Program-made: the position numbers and the translations under genes | In this document: one piece after another, positions 37,469-50,800 of the stretch | Layout of the letters: each line of letters begins with the position of its first letter | Numbering within the stretch: the first letter of the stretch is position 1 | Source: Macquaria australasica | Lineage: Eukaryota; Chordata; Actinopteri; Centrarchiformes; Percichthyidae | Assembly: GCA_005408345.1 (NCBI GenBank) | Contig: SEMN01000161.1 | Coordinates: 744,001 to 808,000, forward strand | DNA length: 64,000 nucleotides | Direction of reading: 5' to 3' | The notes under the pieces: generated by a model | The model's input: the letters and a program-made list of their open reading frames with translations, nothing else | Database searches by the model: none | What the model was told of the DNA's origin: nothing

Positions 37469-39188
37469 TGACGGACAACTTTGCTGTTTTATCCTTTCTC
37501 ATATAAATGAGATTGGAATGAATCAAGAGACGTGTTTGAACACTGGACACCTCAAGTGGATTTTTTTAAGTACCTAATTCTGCACATTTTGCTCATGACA
37601 ACCACAAACCTTGTCTCTAATGACGGACCTTTGGTGTGGTTTTTGAGCATGTATTGGTAAAAACTCCTGGAAATTATTACATCTGAACTGAAAACTGCAA
37701 AGAAAGCAAGTCAATGGGCTGTGGTTGCCATGGATACTTTTTCCATTAGTTACTTTCTCATACACCACTTTGCATCTCAAAATGAAAAGGGACTAAAGAG
37801 ATGCAGGTGGTGGCTATGACGTGCATTGATAAAAGGGGATTATGAGTCACAAGATGCAACAAAGTCCAGGGAGAAAAAATATGTCTCTCATTTCCCATAT
37901 CCCACCGAACTGAATATTGCAAACACACATGCATATTATATATGCAGCCGCAAGCATGCACACCTTGAATACTTTTATTATCCTGAATGCTTCATCTACA
38001 GACTATCATACATGCTTTTTTAAACGTTGAATGAGAGAAGGGAGAGAAGGGCTACAGCAGTATATGGTAAACATTGTTGTGTAACATCAGTGTTGTTGCT
38101 AGAAGTCATGTTTTAAAGGGTGATGGCTCAGTGCCAAGAAAGTAACTGCAATGGAGTTATTAAAAATCCAGAAATATAAAAATGTAATAAATCAAAAAAT
38201 CAGAATGGGAAGTTCCTTCAGGAACAAAGTTTTAATTGGATTACGTCCCAAAAATATTTGTTTCAGTGACATATCTTTTAAAAACATGTCTGCCTTTCTG
38301 TCTTTATCAGCTGTGTCTTTCTGTGTGTTTGTGCATACTGTATGTAATTATGTTTGTCTATTTGGCTGGAAATCATTGTGGAAACTGGAACTCTCACAGG
38401 GTGTAGAACTACAATCAACATGGATAACACAATGATGAATTTAATTTCAAAATGTGTTTGGATAAGATTTTATTTTTTTTCAAAAATGCAGTTACATGGT
38501 TCATAATGTATACCCCGCAAAACATGCACATAAACGTTTCTGGAATTAAAACAAAAGGTTTTTTTAAGGTGGAGATGAGGGCATTAACTGGAGACTGTGG
38601 GTTCTGGATACTTTACGTAGGCCCCAAGGTCATGTAACTGCTACTTATTACTTGGCATAAATAACAATATAATTTTATAAATTCATGATTAAAGCAAAAG
38701 AAATGGAAGCACTCATTCTGGGAAACAAGATTGTTATATGGAAAAAACTGTTCAGTTCTTGGGTGATAGCCTAATTTTGGGAATGTCATATACTGTATGT
38801 AACCGCAATGTACATTAACAGTGTAAATCTAATTGCATAGGGTATTTTTGTATTTGCTTGTGTTTCATATTTTGAACTTCAGCATTTCATTGTATTTTGG
38901 GCTGTGAGTGACCCTGTAGCTTTGTCTGTGGTATTTCTGAATCACCTTACGAAGCATGTCTTTAAGTTGAGCTTCCTCTGATGACAAAATTGCCTGAGAA
39001 TTTGCCTGTTTATGTAATAGACTCAGATACATATTGTGTGTGGGTGTGCATCATAACAGAGAGTCATTTTATTAATCTGTCTCATTTTTGTTTGTAATTT
39101 CCACTATACAATATTCTGTATATTGTATGGTTGACATTGTGTCCACATTGTATGTTGATTGACTGAAGCCATGATTTGTACCAAGTGA

Positions 39189-39194
39189 ATTAAA
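39189..39194 (+). terminator. Candidate polyadenylation signal ATTAAA
   Basis: ATTAAA is followed 35-60 nt downstream by a GT-rich element (tgtgtgttttgttttgtttgt), the usual layout of a cleavage site. Confidence 0.45.
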
Positions 39195-39785
39195 TTATCC
39201 ATATGGTTTTTGTACTGTATTTGTTGTCAGTGTGTGTTTTGTTTTGTTTGTCAGTGATTAATGTCAGTGCACATATAAAGATACTAACAATAATACCAGG
39301 CTAAAACAGAGAGTCAGTCAAGTAATTCTACTGATTACTATCGTGAATCAAAGCAAGGTGATCTAATTTCTGACTTTCTTTAATCTATTTAATAGAGAAA
39401 TGGATTAAATCCCATTTTTTTCTGTCTGTTGACAATACACTAACCTCAATTTTACTATAAAATTATTGAATCTAACTAAAATGTCATCAGTAATTGAACT
39501 TTTATGCTCTCAGTAAAATATAGCGCTACATAAGTGCTTGAAATTGTTTGAATTTATCTGATTTTGAAATATTTTGATGGATAATTGTGATATTGGACAT
39601 CTTTCCCCCAAATCCTGAAATCCTCAATGCCTCATCTGGGCCTCAGATGGGGTGTCAGCCCATATCACCCATTAGAAAAATGAACAAAAAAAAAAAAAGT
39701 GCTCTGTGGCTGTAACGATCACAAAGTCATCATCACCGCTCTTCTGTGGGATTATAAAACAATGCAACACATATCCTATGATGAC

Positions 39786-39791
39786 AATAAA
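39786..39791 (+). terminator. Candidate distal polyadenylation signal AATAAA
   Basis: Canonical hexamer followed by gtttgttttt within 15 nt. It is an alternative or distal end for the alpha2delta transcript. Confidence 0.4.
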
Positions 39792-40059
39792 CCTACTCAC
39801 GTTTGTTTTTCATTTGACATAATCCTCTTGATCTTTCTGATATGACATCCAGAGTGTAGATTATGGAAGCCCATTTATGCCAAGAAACAAAACAAAAAAA
39901 AAACACATTAAAAGACCCATGGTCGTGTCAAACGTTTTAAGTCTACATTGAGATAATTCTAACTAATTTAATGAATAACATTTTTATCGTTTTTTCTTTT
40001 CCGATCTAAAATGGTCCCCTTTATTAGGCTATATTGACTAGAATAAACTACCTTTCCCA

Positions 40060-40223
40060 CACTGGTGCTTGTTTGGTTGTCAGTGTGTTTATATGGTCCA
40101 CTGCAGGTGTTGCAATTAGTAAAGTCGACCAGCAGGGGCGCTAGTTGTCCCTCTGTGGCTCATTGTTTGCGGCTCACTGTTGCTCTGTACCGCCGGGCGG
40201 AGAGAGCGACGGGTCAGAGGAAA
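40060..40223 (+). promoter_or_regulatory. cpsf6: CPSF6 promoter and 5' UTR
   Basis: CpG-containing sequence precedes the ATG at 40224 and continues into intron 1 to about 40660, unlike the AT-rich flanks. No TATA box is evident at an obvious position. A CTCF-like word lacking one G lies at 40129-40144 (CCAGCAGGGGCGCTAG). The transcript start cannot be fixed from sequence alone. Confidence 0.55.
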
Positions 40224-43200
40224 ATGGCTGACGGTGTGGATCACATCGACATCTACGCCGACGTAGAGGAGGAATTTAGCCAGGTAATTAATCCACCTCC
40301 GCTACACGTCGACTAATGGTGCGAGTTTCCGTACGTTTATGTAACCGCGTGTTGTTATTACGAGCAGAGCGGCGTGCTCCGCTGGCCAAACGAGCCCCTC
40401 TGGCACACGGGCCCCCTTTTCACCATGCTGCAAGCCAGCATCCCCAGCCACAGCTGTCGGCTCGAAGTGTCGCATCTGTGGCGGTGTCGACACTTAACAC
40501 AACGTACGCCGCACGTACCGATTGATGTGCAATTTGCAAACAGCGTTAATTTCTTCGGGCAAACGCTGAAAGCCACCGCTTTCATTGTCCTGCGTTCAGT
40601 TTCGGGCCTGTGGCGGGCTACCGAGCCAAACAAACGTAGTTACGTTAGCTAGCTAGCGTTAGCTGGCTTTCAAACTATTATGTTCGCTAAGTAACTTCCT
40701 GAGTCGTTTGTGTTTCCAGTTCATGCGAGCAAACTTCAGGTTGAAACGCCGTTAAATTGTGAAACGTCACGTGTATGAATTAGAAATGCATTTAATAGAT
40801 TTTATGAATTGTTAGCTTTTGACTGTTAGCTTAGCGTTAACGTAAATATGTCTGCTGGGTAGATTTTGTTTTCTTCCTCCGCACACACCCCTTGTCTGTA
40901 CACCCGGAAAGGAAAGGCTGTATCAGTCTAATCTGTGATGCAGTTAATTCGTTGTTGTTTGTAACGTTAGGTCATTTACAGACAACGTTATCTCCTCTAA
41001 CATCTCAACGAAGCAGCTCATAATTTGTGTTATTTTGACCCATGCTCGGAGTTACGGTAGTTCAATTCATGAGCTTTTTCTGTTTGTTTCTTATGAAATT
41101 AAACCTGAGGTCGACAAGGTTGATGTATTAGGAAGTTACTCGGATATACTTTATCATCACCATCATAGAGTTTATATGTCAAAAGTCCGGAGTCTCTATC
41201 CTGCTACCCTGACATGACTTTTCAGTGAGTATGTGATCTCCAAATGGGAGTGTCAGCAATACTATTAATAAATTTACACAGTGAACCTGTTCTCCCTGGA
41301 TTCAGTTAAAATCAACTGCACATTGTTCTTTGCATCGCATCTGTTCACATGATCAGAAACTATGACTGAGGTGTTCACTTGCTGCAGGGATCTCGGTGCT
41401 CACAGGGTTACACTTACTAAGATGTGTTTTAAGATAATCAGATTAAAGTGTTTTAAAAAACAAGCCCATTTAACAGTTTTCCACTACACATGCCCTCTGC
41501 CGGCTTAATGGATTTAATGTAATCTAACAACACAATGTAAACAAGTGTGTTTTGACAAAGTTGATAATTTAAGATCGACCCCTGTGAGCAGTAAATCTTG
41601 CTGGAAATTAATGTAAAATATACATATATATTTATCAATTTATTGCTGCAATTTATGGCAGTTTATTTTTGCATGTCTGCCAACATATGCAGCAATACTG
41701 ATATATATGAGCGAGAAACAATTATTGCCTTTCATGTTTATGATCTGTGCACTGTCAAGACTTTGCACACCACTAGCCTTGTTGAACTGATATGACAATA
41801 ACTACTGTTTCTCAAATTAAGGACATTTATTGCATGTTAAACAAATTATCAGGGTTTCCTATCCCACCAGATACTGCTGCAATTAAATAAAATATGAAAA
41901 GTAAAACACAAAATGTGCTCATAATGTGTCACACGTGTTTGACTGATCTGTTACTATCATTCTTAACAGGAAGCAGACTACCCGGTTCACGAGCAGATCG
42001 ACCTGTATGATGATGTAATATCCCCATCAGCCAACAATGGGGATGCTCCAGAAGACCGGGACTACCTGGACACACTGCCTGCACCAGGTGGCACAGAGGG
42101 AGGGAAGAGTGCCCAACCCAATGTGGTGTACACGTATACAGGCAAAAGGATTGCCCTGTACATCGGAAACCTCACATGGGTGGGTATCAGATAATTCTGT
42201 GCAGACTGCTTAGATATGTGGAGGAAGGTATTGACATTATATGCTCTTAAACTGCAGGTAATAAATATTAGCGGCTTTTTCTTTGAAGTAAAGGCATTAA
42301 AGACAGTCCTGTAATCATTTCATTCTTGTGCAGTGTAGACTCTCAAATGTATCTGCAAGTTGTAAAACGTTACATAATTATCAAACTAAGCAAGTCAGTA
42401 TGAATATACTGATGACGCTGTCTTCTCTTATGCAGTGGACGACAGATGAGGACCTGACAGAAGCCATCCGGTCGATAGGCATCACAGACGTGCTGGAGAT
42501 CAAGTTCTTTGAAAACAGAGCCAATGGCCAGTCAAAAGGGTGAGGCCTGTATTATCTACGTGTGACCTGAATAGACTACATCACAGCCTGCTTTTTATTT
42601 TTTTTAAATAGACAATGTCAGAGTTTTTTTGCAATAATGGTGAGGTCCTTTAGATCTGATGCCGTGCAGTGCTGGTTTGTATATTGTGAAGTGACATTTG
42701 GGCAGCCAGGTCTCTATAATGTTGTGCATTTTGTCAGCTAAAGATTGAAGTGGAAAAAATGTTAAATCCACACAAGTCAACGTTGAACAACACAGGTCGA
42801 GGCAGGGAAATTAAGTTGTAAGTCACAGGAAATTATTCAACTCTTAAATCGAAAAAGTATATCCTTCGAGCACTAACTTGTTTCTTGCATGAATCTGATT
42901 GTATGTGTCCTCTGCATTCATCTCACAGGTTTGCGCTGGTGTGTGTGGGCTCGGAGGCGTCATCCAGGAAGTTAATGGAGCTGCTGTCAAAGAGGGATCT
43001 CCATGGTCAGAATCCCATCGTCACGCCATGCAACAAACAGTCCCTCAGCCAGTTTGAGATGCAGTCACGCAAAAGTAAGTAGGACAGGTGCACGCTTGGC
43101 AGTGGTATCTTTTAAAATGCACTCAGCAAGAGTTAACTTAACTTGCACTCTTGTCACCATGCTGATTTAAAGAGGTCATGCAAAAGAAATCTGAAAATTC

Positions 43201-46200
43201 TCTGACACGCCAGTTAGTCTGCTAAAAATGCACTTGCACTGCAGCAAAATGGACATTAGACACATAGACTTCGTGTACATATGCACACATCATATGCACA
43301 AGTACACTTATCACACGTATTACTTCAGTTATTGATCCAGTCGTGTCTAAATGCACACAAACACACTCATGTATTATTTATTGCATATTGAATGGAAAAC
43401 TAATTTACTCTTGTCTCGTCGTTTCACAGGTACCCAGTCAGGCCAGATGTCAGGGGAAGGTAAAGCTGGGCCCCCTGGTGCTGGCCCTCGTGGAGGTTTC
43501 CCCATGGGTCGAGGCAGAGGCAGGTTTCCTGGACCACCCGGCCCCGGAGGAGACCGCTTCCCTGGTCCCGTTGGGCCTGGGGGGCCGCCACCACACTTCC
43601 CTGGTTAGTTTGGTAACAAGTGTTTGTGTCAGTATGGTAGGGACCCCTCTCAGTTCACTAAGTTTAAAGATAATATTTAAAAAGTGGAGAAATCCGATGG
43701 AAGGGTTAATAAGTAGGTTCAATTAAGGACAGTTTTACTCTACAGAAGGTCTCATTTTAAACTATAAATTTCTAATGAATATCAAACCTGTTTTAAATTT
43801 ACTGAAATGATTTGTAGGAGTGTCATCGGTAGCCTGCTGTTATTAGAACTTTGGCAGGTTAATTCAGCCTCTGACATTTGCTGTAAATCGCAGGCTGTCT
43901 AATCTAATTTAGACATTTCAACAGTAGTTTTTACCTAAAAACAATGGGGGTAAAAATTCAAGTTATGGGACCTTGTTGAATGTTACGTTGGTCTTGCTGT
44001 ACCAGGTGAGTTCGTTGCAGAAAAGATGTGTGTGTCCTGATCACGGCTCTACTGGAAAACAAGCTGAATTCTATTTCCATTCTTAGTGAAACAGACAAAA
44101 TTCTTTTCGAGTCTCAGCAGTAGAAGCAAATTCATGGATGGATGCATTGGGAGTGCATACACATCATGAATCACATAGTTGACTCACTACATGTGTGATC
44201 TGTGATGTGTATGGATCTGTTTATGGGGAATCACTGCCAGCGGTGGTTGTGCTCTATCACCTGTTGAGGTTTATGTGTCGGTGGATTCTTGGTTTAGACC
44301 TGGTATTGTTTTAAGACTTTCATATTTTGAATTTTTTTTTTTTTTATGTTTTGTTTTCAGGCTTTTGTCATTCGTGTGGTGATTTATTTATTTTTTTACA
44401 ATAATACAGCAGGGAAACAGGTTAAAATAATCATCACAGTGTGACAAGTGCCTTGAAAATTTAACGTGAGATTAATAAAAATGTTGCTTTCTGTCTGGCA
44501 GTGCTGCTCTGTTAGCACAGTCCAGGCTTTGCTCCCACTCACACCCGCATGGAACCAAGGCTAACCTGTTGTAGTGTGTGTTTCTTGTGAGGGATCTTAC
44601 ACCCATTATATCTCCCCTGGCAAGGCTGTGTCTTTGCATGTTCCCCCCACCCCCCCATCTGGTTTGTTCTTTCTTTGTCCCTCCTCACCTCCAGTTGAAC
44701 AAATAATCTTTCGCTGGCTGCAATTTTCTGCTCACAACACCATTCCCTGACAAGCAGTTTGCTCAAAGCTTTACTTGGCAAGCTACCAACCTTAAACTCC
44801 TCGCAAATCTTGGATTGGCCACACGTAGTAGGAGAGAATGAAGTTGCCAGCTTTTCTATTTTTTTCCATTTTTGCGTCTCTTTCCCTCCATCCCACCTTT
44901 TTCACATTTCTTCTTTCGCTTAGTGGCTGGTGCCGTGTGCTGCTGGGCTGAGAGAGGCCTTCAGTTAGTAGGCGGAGGTTTATGAAGGGAAGAGTTGTGA
45001 TTGGTTTGCTTTCTTCCCCATTAGGCTCGGGGATGAGACCAGATCTGATTAGGCACCAAGATGGCCCTCTGATGGATATGAGTTTCAATCCCTTCCCGCC
45101 GGGGGGCAGGAACGGGAGCTGGCGTGGCAGAGGTGAAACACCTCGATTGATCTGATTTGATTCGATCGATCACCTTTTTATCCTAACCCTAAGCTCTTTA
45201 TTGGTAGGAGTTGAAACCGTCCGGTTGACCGCCCCAAAACAGCTGAACTCGCTAAAAAAAAACTTGAATTTCCCCCTGGGGATTCATAAAGTAATTCTTC
45301 TTCTAAATCCCTTTTTAATAGACAGTTTCCATCAAATACTGATGGCCTTTCATGAGGCCAGAGTAAATATTTTGATGTGTTCACTCGAAACTAAAACACT
45401 TTAGAGAAGCACACCATTTCGACATCTGCTTTGTTCACAATCAAATATGTTTTTAAAAAAACATCCTCTAAGACTGAAGAGATAGAGGCACGCAGCAAGT
45501 CTTTTTGAAGGCCATCCTGCATTCTGCCTACTCTTTTTTTTTTTTTTTTTTTTTTTTTCATGCTTGTATTAAATCTAGTCAGAATACATACAGTACTTCT
45601 GTACCTCTTCTGCTCCTTAATCCTGTGTAATGGCTCAATGTCATTTTAATTGTTTCCATAAAATTCTTTCATGCAGTTGGGTGAAAAGCCCTGTAGTCCC
45701 CATTTGCCTCATGAGTGGACTTTGCATGGAATAATGTGTTTGCTCACTGCAGTATATACAGTGTCTCAAATATATATGAGTTTGCCATGCTGAACTCTTG
45801 GGGCTCTTGGCAACTTATAACGATGCACCCTCTCAATTAAGTCATGAGGAAAAAGAATCCAGTATTACATGCAGAGCCTCTTACTTTGCTATGAGTGTAT
45901 CTCATCCTCTGTTCTGTTGCCTTCTGATTTCATTTGCAGTGTTATTTTTGCGGCCTTTGGACATTTGTTGTTCCCTGTACCTATGGCTTGCTCTTCCTTA
46001 TCTGTCTGTGTTGTTGTCCCTGCTTTGAACTGCCTTAGTAAGTAGCTAAGGGTATCTACATCTGAAGGAAAACATGGAAAATACAGGCTACTACAGGATA
46101 TTAAATTTAGAGCTTGACCGATAAATTGGCCGAGCCGATATGTGTTATGTTTTAAACTTTTAAAGTTGTGGTGATTTTTACCCGCACATTTATTTCCCCA

Positions 46201-47860
46201 TCGTGCTCAGAAATGTTGCGGAGAGCTCTGCCTGCTATAACATAGACAAAAGGTAACGAGTTCACTACTTCTTACTTTGTCTCATGTGCTTCTGTTTTGT
46301 CCCTTGTGTTCTCCTTTAGGTGGGATGCAGGGCCCTCCACGTCCCCCTCCCGGTCCACCCGGTCCCCCTGGCCCTCCAGGACCACCACCTCCTGGCCAGG
46401 GCCTGCCCCCTCCCCTTGCTGGTCCTCCAAACCGTGGCGACAGGCCTCCTCCCCCTGTTCTCTTCCCTGGTCAGTTCGGCCAGCCTCCAATGGGACCCCT
46501 GCCCCCAGGCCCCCCTCCTCCAGGTTATGGCCCTCCCCCTGGTCCCCCACCCCCTCACCAGGGCCCGCCACCCCCGGGACCCTTCCCTCCTCGTCCCCCA
46601 GGCCCCATTGGGCCCCCCATGGCTTTGGCTCCACCTCCACACATGCCAGGTCCCCCACCGGGTGGACCACCACCAGCACCCCATGTCAACCCTGCCTTCT
46701 TCCCCCCACCTGGCAACAACAACATGCCCCCCAATGACAGCCGAGGCCCCCCTGGACCAAACGACCCGTACGGACGCCCGCCACCATATGAGAGAGGGGA
46801 CTACGGTCCTGGAGGCCGGTAAGAATGTGTGGTGGAGGTGGAACAAATGATCAATACAGGAATTTATATAATATCCTCTCACAGTACGTTATCAATACAT
46901 TGTCACAAAGTGTTGCTCTTTTTATGAAGTTCAAGAATTGCTGATTTACATTTTAAAGACTTTTTATGTTAAAGCTAGTTTGCATTGGTTGCGAAGATTA
47001 CACAGTTAACACATGCCGTGACCCTTGTGTGTAGGGAGATGGAGGCGTCACGGACCCCTCTGAGCGAGGCAGAGTTTGAGGAGATCATGAACAGGAACAG
47101 AGCCATCTCCTCCAGCGCCATATCTAGAGCGGTGTCTGACGCCAGTGCAGGTACACATGGTAATATAGGGTACATACTTTACACCAACAAGACACAAACT
47201 GGGAGCCAATTAAAGCTTAATGCAACCTTGTGTTCTCTTTAGCTGACTATGGCAGTGCTATAGAGACCTTGGTGACAGCCATCAGTCTGATTAAGCAGTC
47301 CAAAGTGTCAGCTGACGACCGCTGTAAGGTCCTCATCAGTTCCCTGCAGGACTGTCTCCACGGCATTGAGTCAAAAAGCTACGGTTCCGCCTCCAGGTAA
47401 GATTTTAATTTTGTGCAGTAGCCATTGAATGTTACACTGCAGCTCTTTACAATCTATACTAAAAAGACATGAAACAACTTGTCAGATAGAATGTCTAGCA
47501 CAAAGGAAAAAGAGATTAGACAGCCAGGTTTGAAGATGCCTGGACTACTTTTAAAAATATTTTGTAGCCTACATTTGCTGTAATTATGACTGTATCTAAA
47601 TAATTTCCTCCAAATGGGAATTGTCTGAGAAGGTTTGGTTTTTAAAACTTTGATGCTTCTGTGTCTCTGCCAGGCGAGAGCGCTCCAGGGAACGAGACCA
47701 CAGCCGCTCCAGAGAAAAGAGCCGACGCCACAAGTCCCGCAGTCGCGACCGGCATGAGGACTATTACCGAGAACGCAGCCGGGAGCGGGACCGCCATCGC
47801 GAAAGGGACCGGGACCGAGACCGGGAAAGAGAGAGGGAGAGGGAGTACAGACACCGCTAG
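40224..47860 (+). CDS. cpsf6: Cleavage and polyadenylation specificity factor subunit 6 (CFIm68)
   Basis: CPSF6 pairs with NUDT21 (CFIm25) to bind UGUA elements and direct poly(A) site choice in the nucleus. Coding exons are 40224-40283, 41970-42179, 42436-42539, 42929-43074, 43430-43603, 46320-46818, 47035-47150, 47243-47396 and 47674-47860. They total 1650 nt (549 aa, human 551) and all junctions keep frame. The start [18 protein letters not shown] matches the family. The RRM spans about residues 80-161, with RNP2 LYIGNL and RNP1 KGFALVCV. A Pro/Gly-rich centre (about 175-400) includes [11 protein letters not shown], the FG-containing segment known in human CPSF6 to bind lentiviral capsid. 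Here one Pro before FG is absent. Residues 488-549 form the RS/RD/RE-rich domain that binds transportin-3 and ends EYRHR. A 108-nt cassette exon at 45025-45132 gives a 585-aa isoform. Confidence 0.98.
43604..45024. other. CPSF6 intron before the cassette exon
   Basis: 1.4 kb with no further exon seen. It has T-rich runs near 44330-44345 and a C-rich run at 44643-44658. Minus-strand frames at 44539-45088 are not supported as genes. Confidence 0.7.
45025..45132 (+). CDS. cpsf6: CPSF6 alternative cassette exon (long CFIm isoform)
   Basis: The exon lies between acceptor ccccattag and donor gtgaaa. It is phase 1 on both sides and adds 36 residues without a frameshift. The peptide contains [19 protein letters not shown] and [16 protein letters not shown]. 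It fits the extra exon of the 588-aa human isoform, which adds 37 residues. Inclusion separates the GPPPHFPG end of exon 43430-43603 from the Pro-rich exon. The donor is weak, as expected for a regulated exon. Confidence 0.85.
45133..46319. other. CPSF6 intron after the cassette exon
   Basis: Contains a long T run (45533-45558) and, at about 46108-46165, words like GAGCTTGACCGATAAATTGG and GCCGAGCCGATATGTG, typical of a degenerate TIR-type repeat of vertebrates. No exon is seen. Confidence 0.6.
46108..46165. mobile_element. Short relic of a CCGATA-type interspersed repeat
   Basis: The segment has the alternating CGATA/GGCC pattern of a common vertebrate DNA-transposon end. Only about 60 nt can be recognised. 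Confidence 0.35.
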
Positions 47861-50800
47861 ACGAGAAGGAGGTGGGTACAACTTTTCCTGTGTTATTTTC
47901 AGCTCTCTTCTGTCTTCCTCATCACTACATTTGTCTCAGACCTGGATTGAACCAGTCTAGTTCAAGCTGAAATAACTTAAACTACATGGTGGACGAAGAA
48001 AAACACCAGGGTTGAGTTCGAAAAAGTCCACTTTGATTGCGCACCTCTTCTCCTCTTCATTGGATTAAAGGCTTCAGTTTAGGAACATTTGGAACATTTT
48101 TGAAAACTTTTGAAGTCAAATGGGATTAAAGCTTAAAAATTAAGAATAATACACAGTATAGAATGACATGAGTGGTAATTTAAATGTCCCTCTATGAATA
48201 TTTGAGGAAGGGGACAAGGAGAGACGAGGTAAGCAAGGAAAAGACTTAAAACTCAATCCTCTGGTTTCAGGTAGGTGTAAGGTAAGTCTGCTTTCCTTAA
48301 AACTTCTTAATTAGTGAACACAGTTGTGTATTTGGTCTTTCAGACAATGTGTGTATTACACACTTAATGTATTTACCATGCTGCTTTATATCAGAGGGGG
48401 TTTGTAAGAGTTGTCTATGCTGTGGTTCTCCCCAAATCAGAAAACACACTGATAGTTACTGGAACTTGACTTTGTGGATGCATTGTTACTTTTTGGTCTA
48501 CATGCCTCTGGGGCTGGTAATTTGCAAAATTTGTCAGCCACTTTTTGTATTCTGCCAAATAATTTTCGAAATAAAATCATGGATACTCTTACAGATAGCA
48601 TGAACAACCTATGCATGGCAAGGAAGCAGTACCAACCTGCTGCTTGTGGTGGTGAAGATTTTGTACTAGTTCTTCTGCCTTTTTCGCAGTTCAGAGACTC
48701 TGTAGATGAACCTATGCTAAACATCTGTTTGGCTCATAAAAAGTGGAAATTATCAAAATTTTGGTTTTACCAGCAGCTATGGCCAGTGGACCAAAACAAA
48801 GTTCAGAGTTTTTATGGCTTGAATATCAAGTATACCTAATTGACATTTCATTAAATGTGAGTTTTAGCTAATTGAAGTGTATTTTGATTGCTGAGTTGGT
48901 TTATCAGTGTGCTTGTAATAATAGTTCCTTGTCTGATTGGCTGGTTTCAGATGTCAAAAGTGTTCCCCAATCATTTTTTACAGTACTTGGTACAGATTTA
49001 ACATTTTGTGTGGTCTGTTTGTTGAGATTGGATTGTGTTTTAGGGGAAAAAATGACATTGTTCAAATTGTCAAAAGTAGACCAATCTACACTTTGTAAAT
49101 GTTCCATTCATAGTAATGTTGTATACATCTTACCATTTCAGTTGAAAAGTTGAATATATATATATCATTGTCATGGTATAATTACGAGAAGGTGAAAATT
49201 GATTTATCAAAAAGTGTCGATCTAATGATTTTTGGACACAGAAAATTTTGACAATGTGATTGTGCCATATTTGCATGTCAGTAATATTGCCTGACATTTT
49301 ACTTCTGTCAAATTAAATGTTTTGCAGTTTAGTGTTGCTCACTTTTGAACCACTGTACCTCAATTTAAGACTTTGAGGTGAAGTAAAAAAGAAAAGAGAA
49401 TATTCATACCTTTTGATATCATAATGTCACAAAGTTTTTTGAGGCAAAGGTCAAAGGAAAAACAAAATTTGATACAGATTCATCAGTATTGAATTGAACT
49501 TGTAATTTGTTCAGAATTGGTTTACATTAGGATCAGTGCATAATTAATTGCAGTATCTTACAGATATATTATTGGCGAGAATAAATTACATGTAAACATG
49601 GGAGTTGGCAAATTGAAAGCTAGGATCAGAAAATCTTTTTTTAGATCCCAAGTTTTTGTGCCTGTCACCAGGCCCTCATTACATTTTTTTGCTGATTTGC
49701 CTGATTCAGTTAAACTGAAGGAAATCATAATTTTACCTGTGACAACTTTGAAATAATATTAAAAGTATACAGTAAATGAAAACTCCACATTTTTAATGCA
49801 GTGCAGCAAATTCATGATTATATGCTAATTGTAATTTGACATTGACTGACTGACTCACAGACGAAATTTACATTTTAATATTTGTTTTTATGTGACTTGT
49901 ATGTACATTGAAATGATTTCCGTTTAGGCTGCAGTATTTTTAAATAATAAATCATCATAGGTTGGCAAGAGACCATGCAAGTATTTTTGAGTATTTGGGC
50001 TCTAGTATTATGTGTTTTGCTGGCTTTTTGGCTACGGATGAGTTGTAGATGAATTTCTCTGAAACTTCTTGACACCAACTTGTATACGACTAATATCGAT
50101 ACCACATTGTCAATGGTGTGTTGATCTGAAATTAATTGAGGGAAATATTTTTTAGGCTAATTTTCTGAGACCCGCTGGTGTTTTTCATGGATTCTCGGTG
50201 TTAGGGTTTCACAAATCATTTTGTAATCTCTGTGGGAAGATGTTTCTTCCTGTGCGTCACTTACGTGAACAACATGATAACTTTTGTAAAGTTTTGGAAC
50301 TGTAGTTGAAATATCTGTCATTCTGATGTCCTTTATTGCCAAAGCACTAAGATGTCTGTGGTGTTGTGTATAAACCAGTCCTTTATAGAGAAGAGTCTAG
50401 TAGGTTACATGGACCCTTTAGCATCTCTGTACAGTTGCACATCACCCCAAATAATATTTCTCAAATTTTAAATGAGCTTTAAAAACATAAACCTCGTTCA
50501 CCTTAATGTCGTAATTTAGTTACGACAGGAAATATGCTCTATCCATTAGACACATTATTAATATATGCACTTTATCACAGGTGTCTCAGTTTCTCTCATA
50601 CTGAGAAATATTAACTGGGGTGGTTTTGCTAATGGAGTTGCTGAATTCTGAAAACAGCCAAAATACCAAAAGAATGTAACGTAAGAACTATCTCACTAGT
50701 CTGTCACGTGATATAATTAGTGTAGAGTTATGCTAAGTTTTAGCTGTCAGAAAAAATTTAATGTATCCAATCTCTGTTCCACCCAATTGTCACGTTCCGC

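Larger units (their letters stand above)
37469..39800 (+). other. Alpha2delta gene 3' UTR and short intergenic spacer
   Basis: No coding exon follows the TGA at 37466-37468. The region is AT-rich and largely free of long microsatellites, consistent with a 3' UTR. Short open frames at 38151-38637 show no recognised protein. Candidate ends are the ATTAAA at 39189 and the AATAAA at 39786. Confidence 0.55.

Noticed and set aside
46272..46882. Long open frames on both strands over the CPSF6 Pro-rich exon (up to 188 codons)
   Set aside because: They are shadows of the GC-rich Pro/Gly-coding exon 46320-46818. Only the + frame giving GPPGPPGPP is continuous with the other CPSF6 exons.
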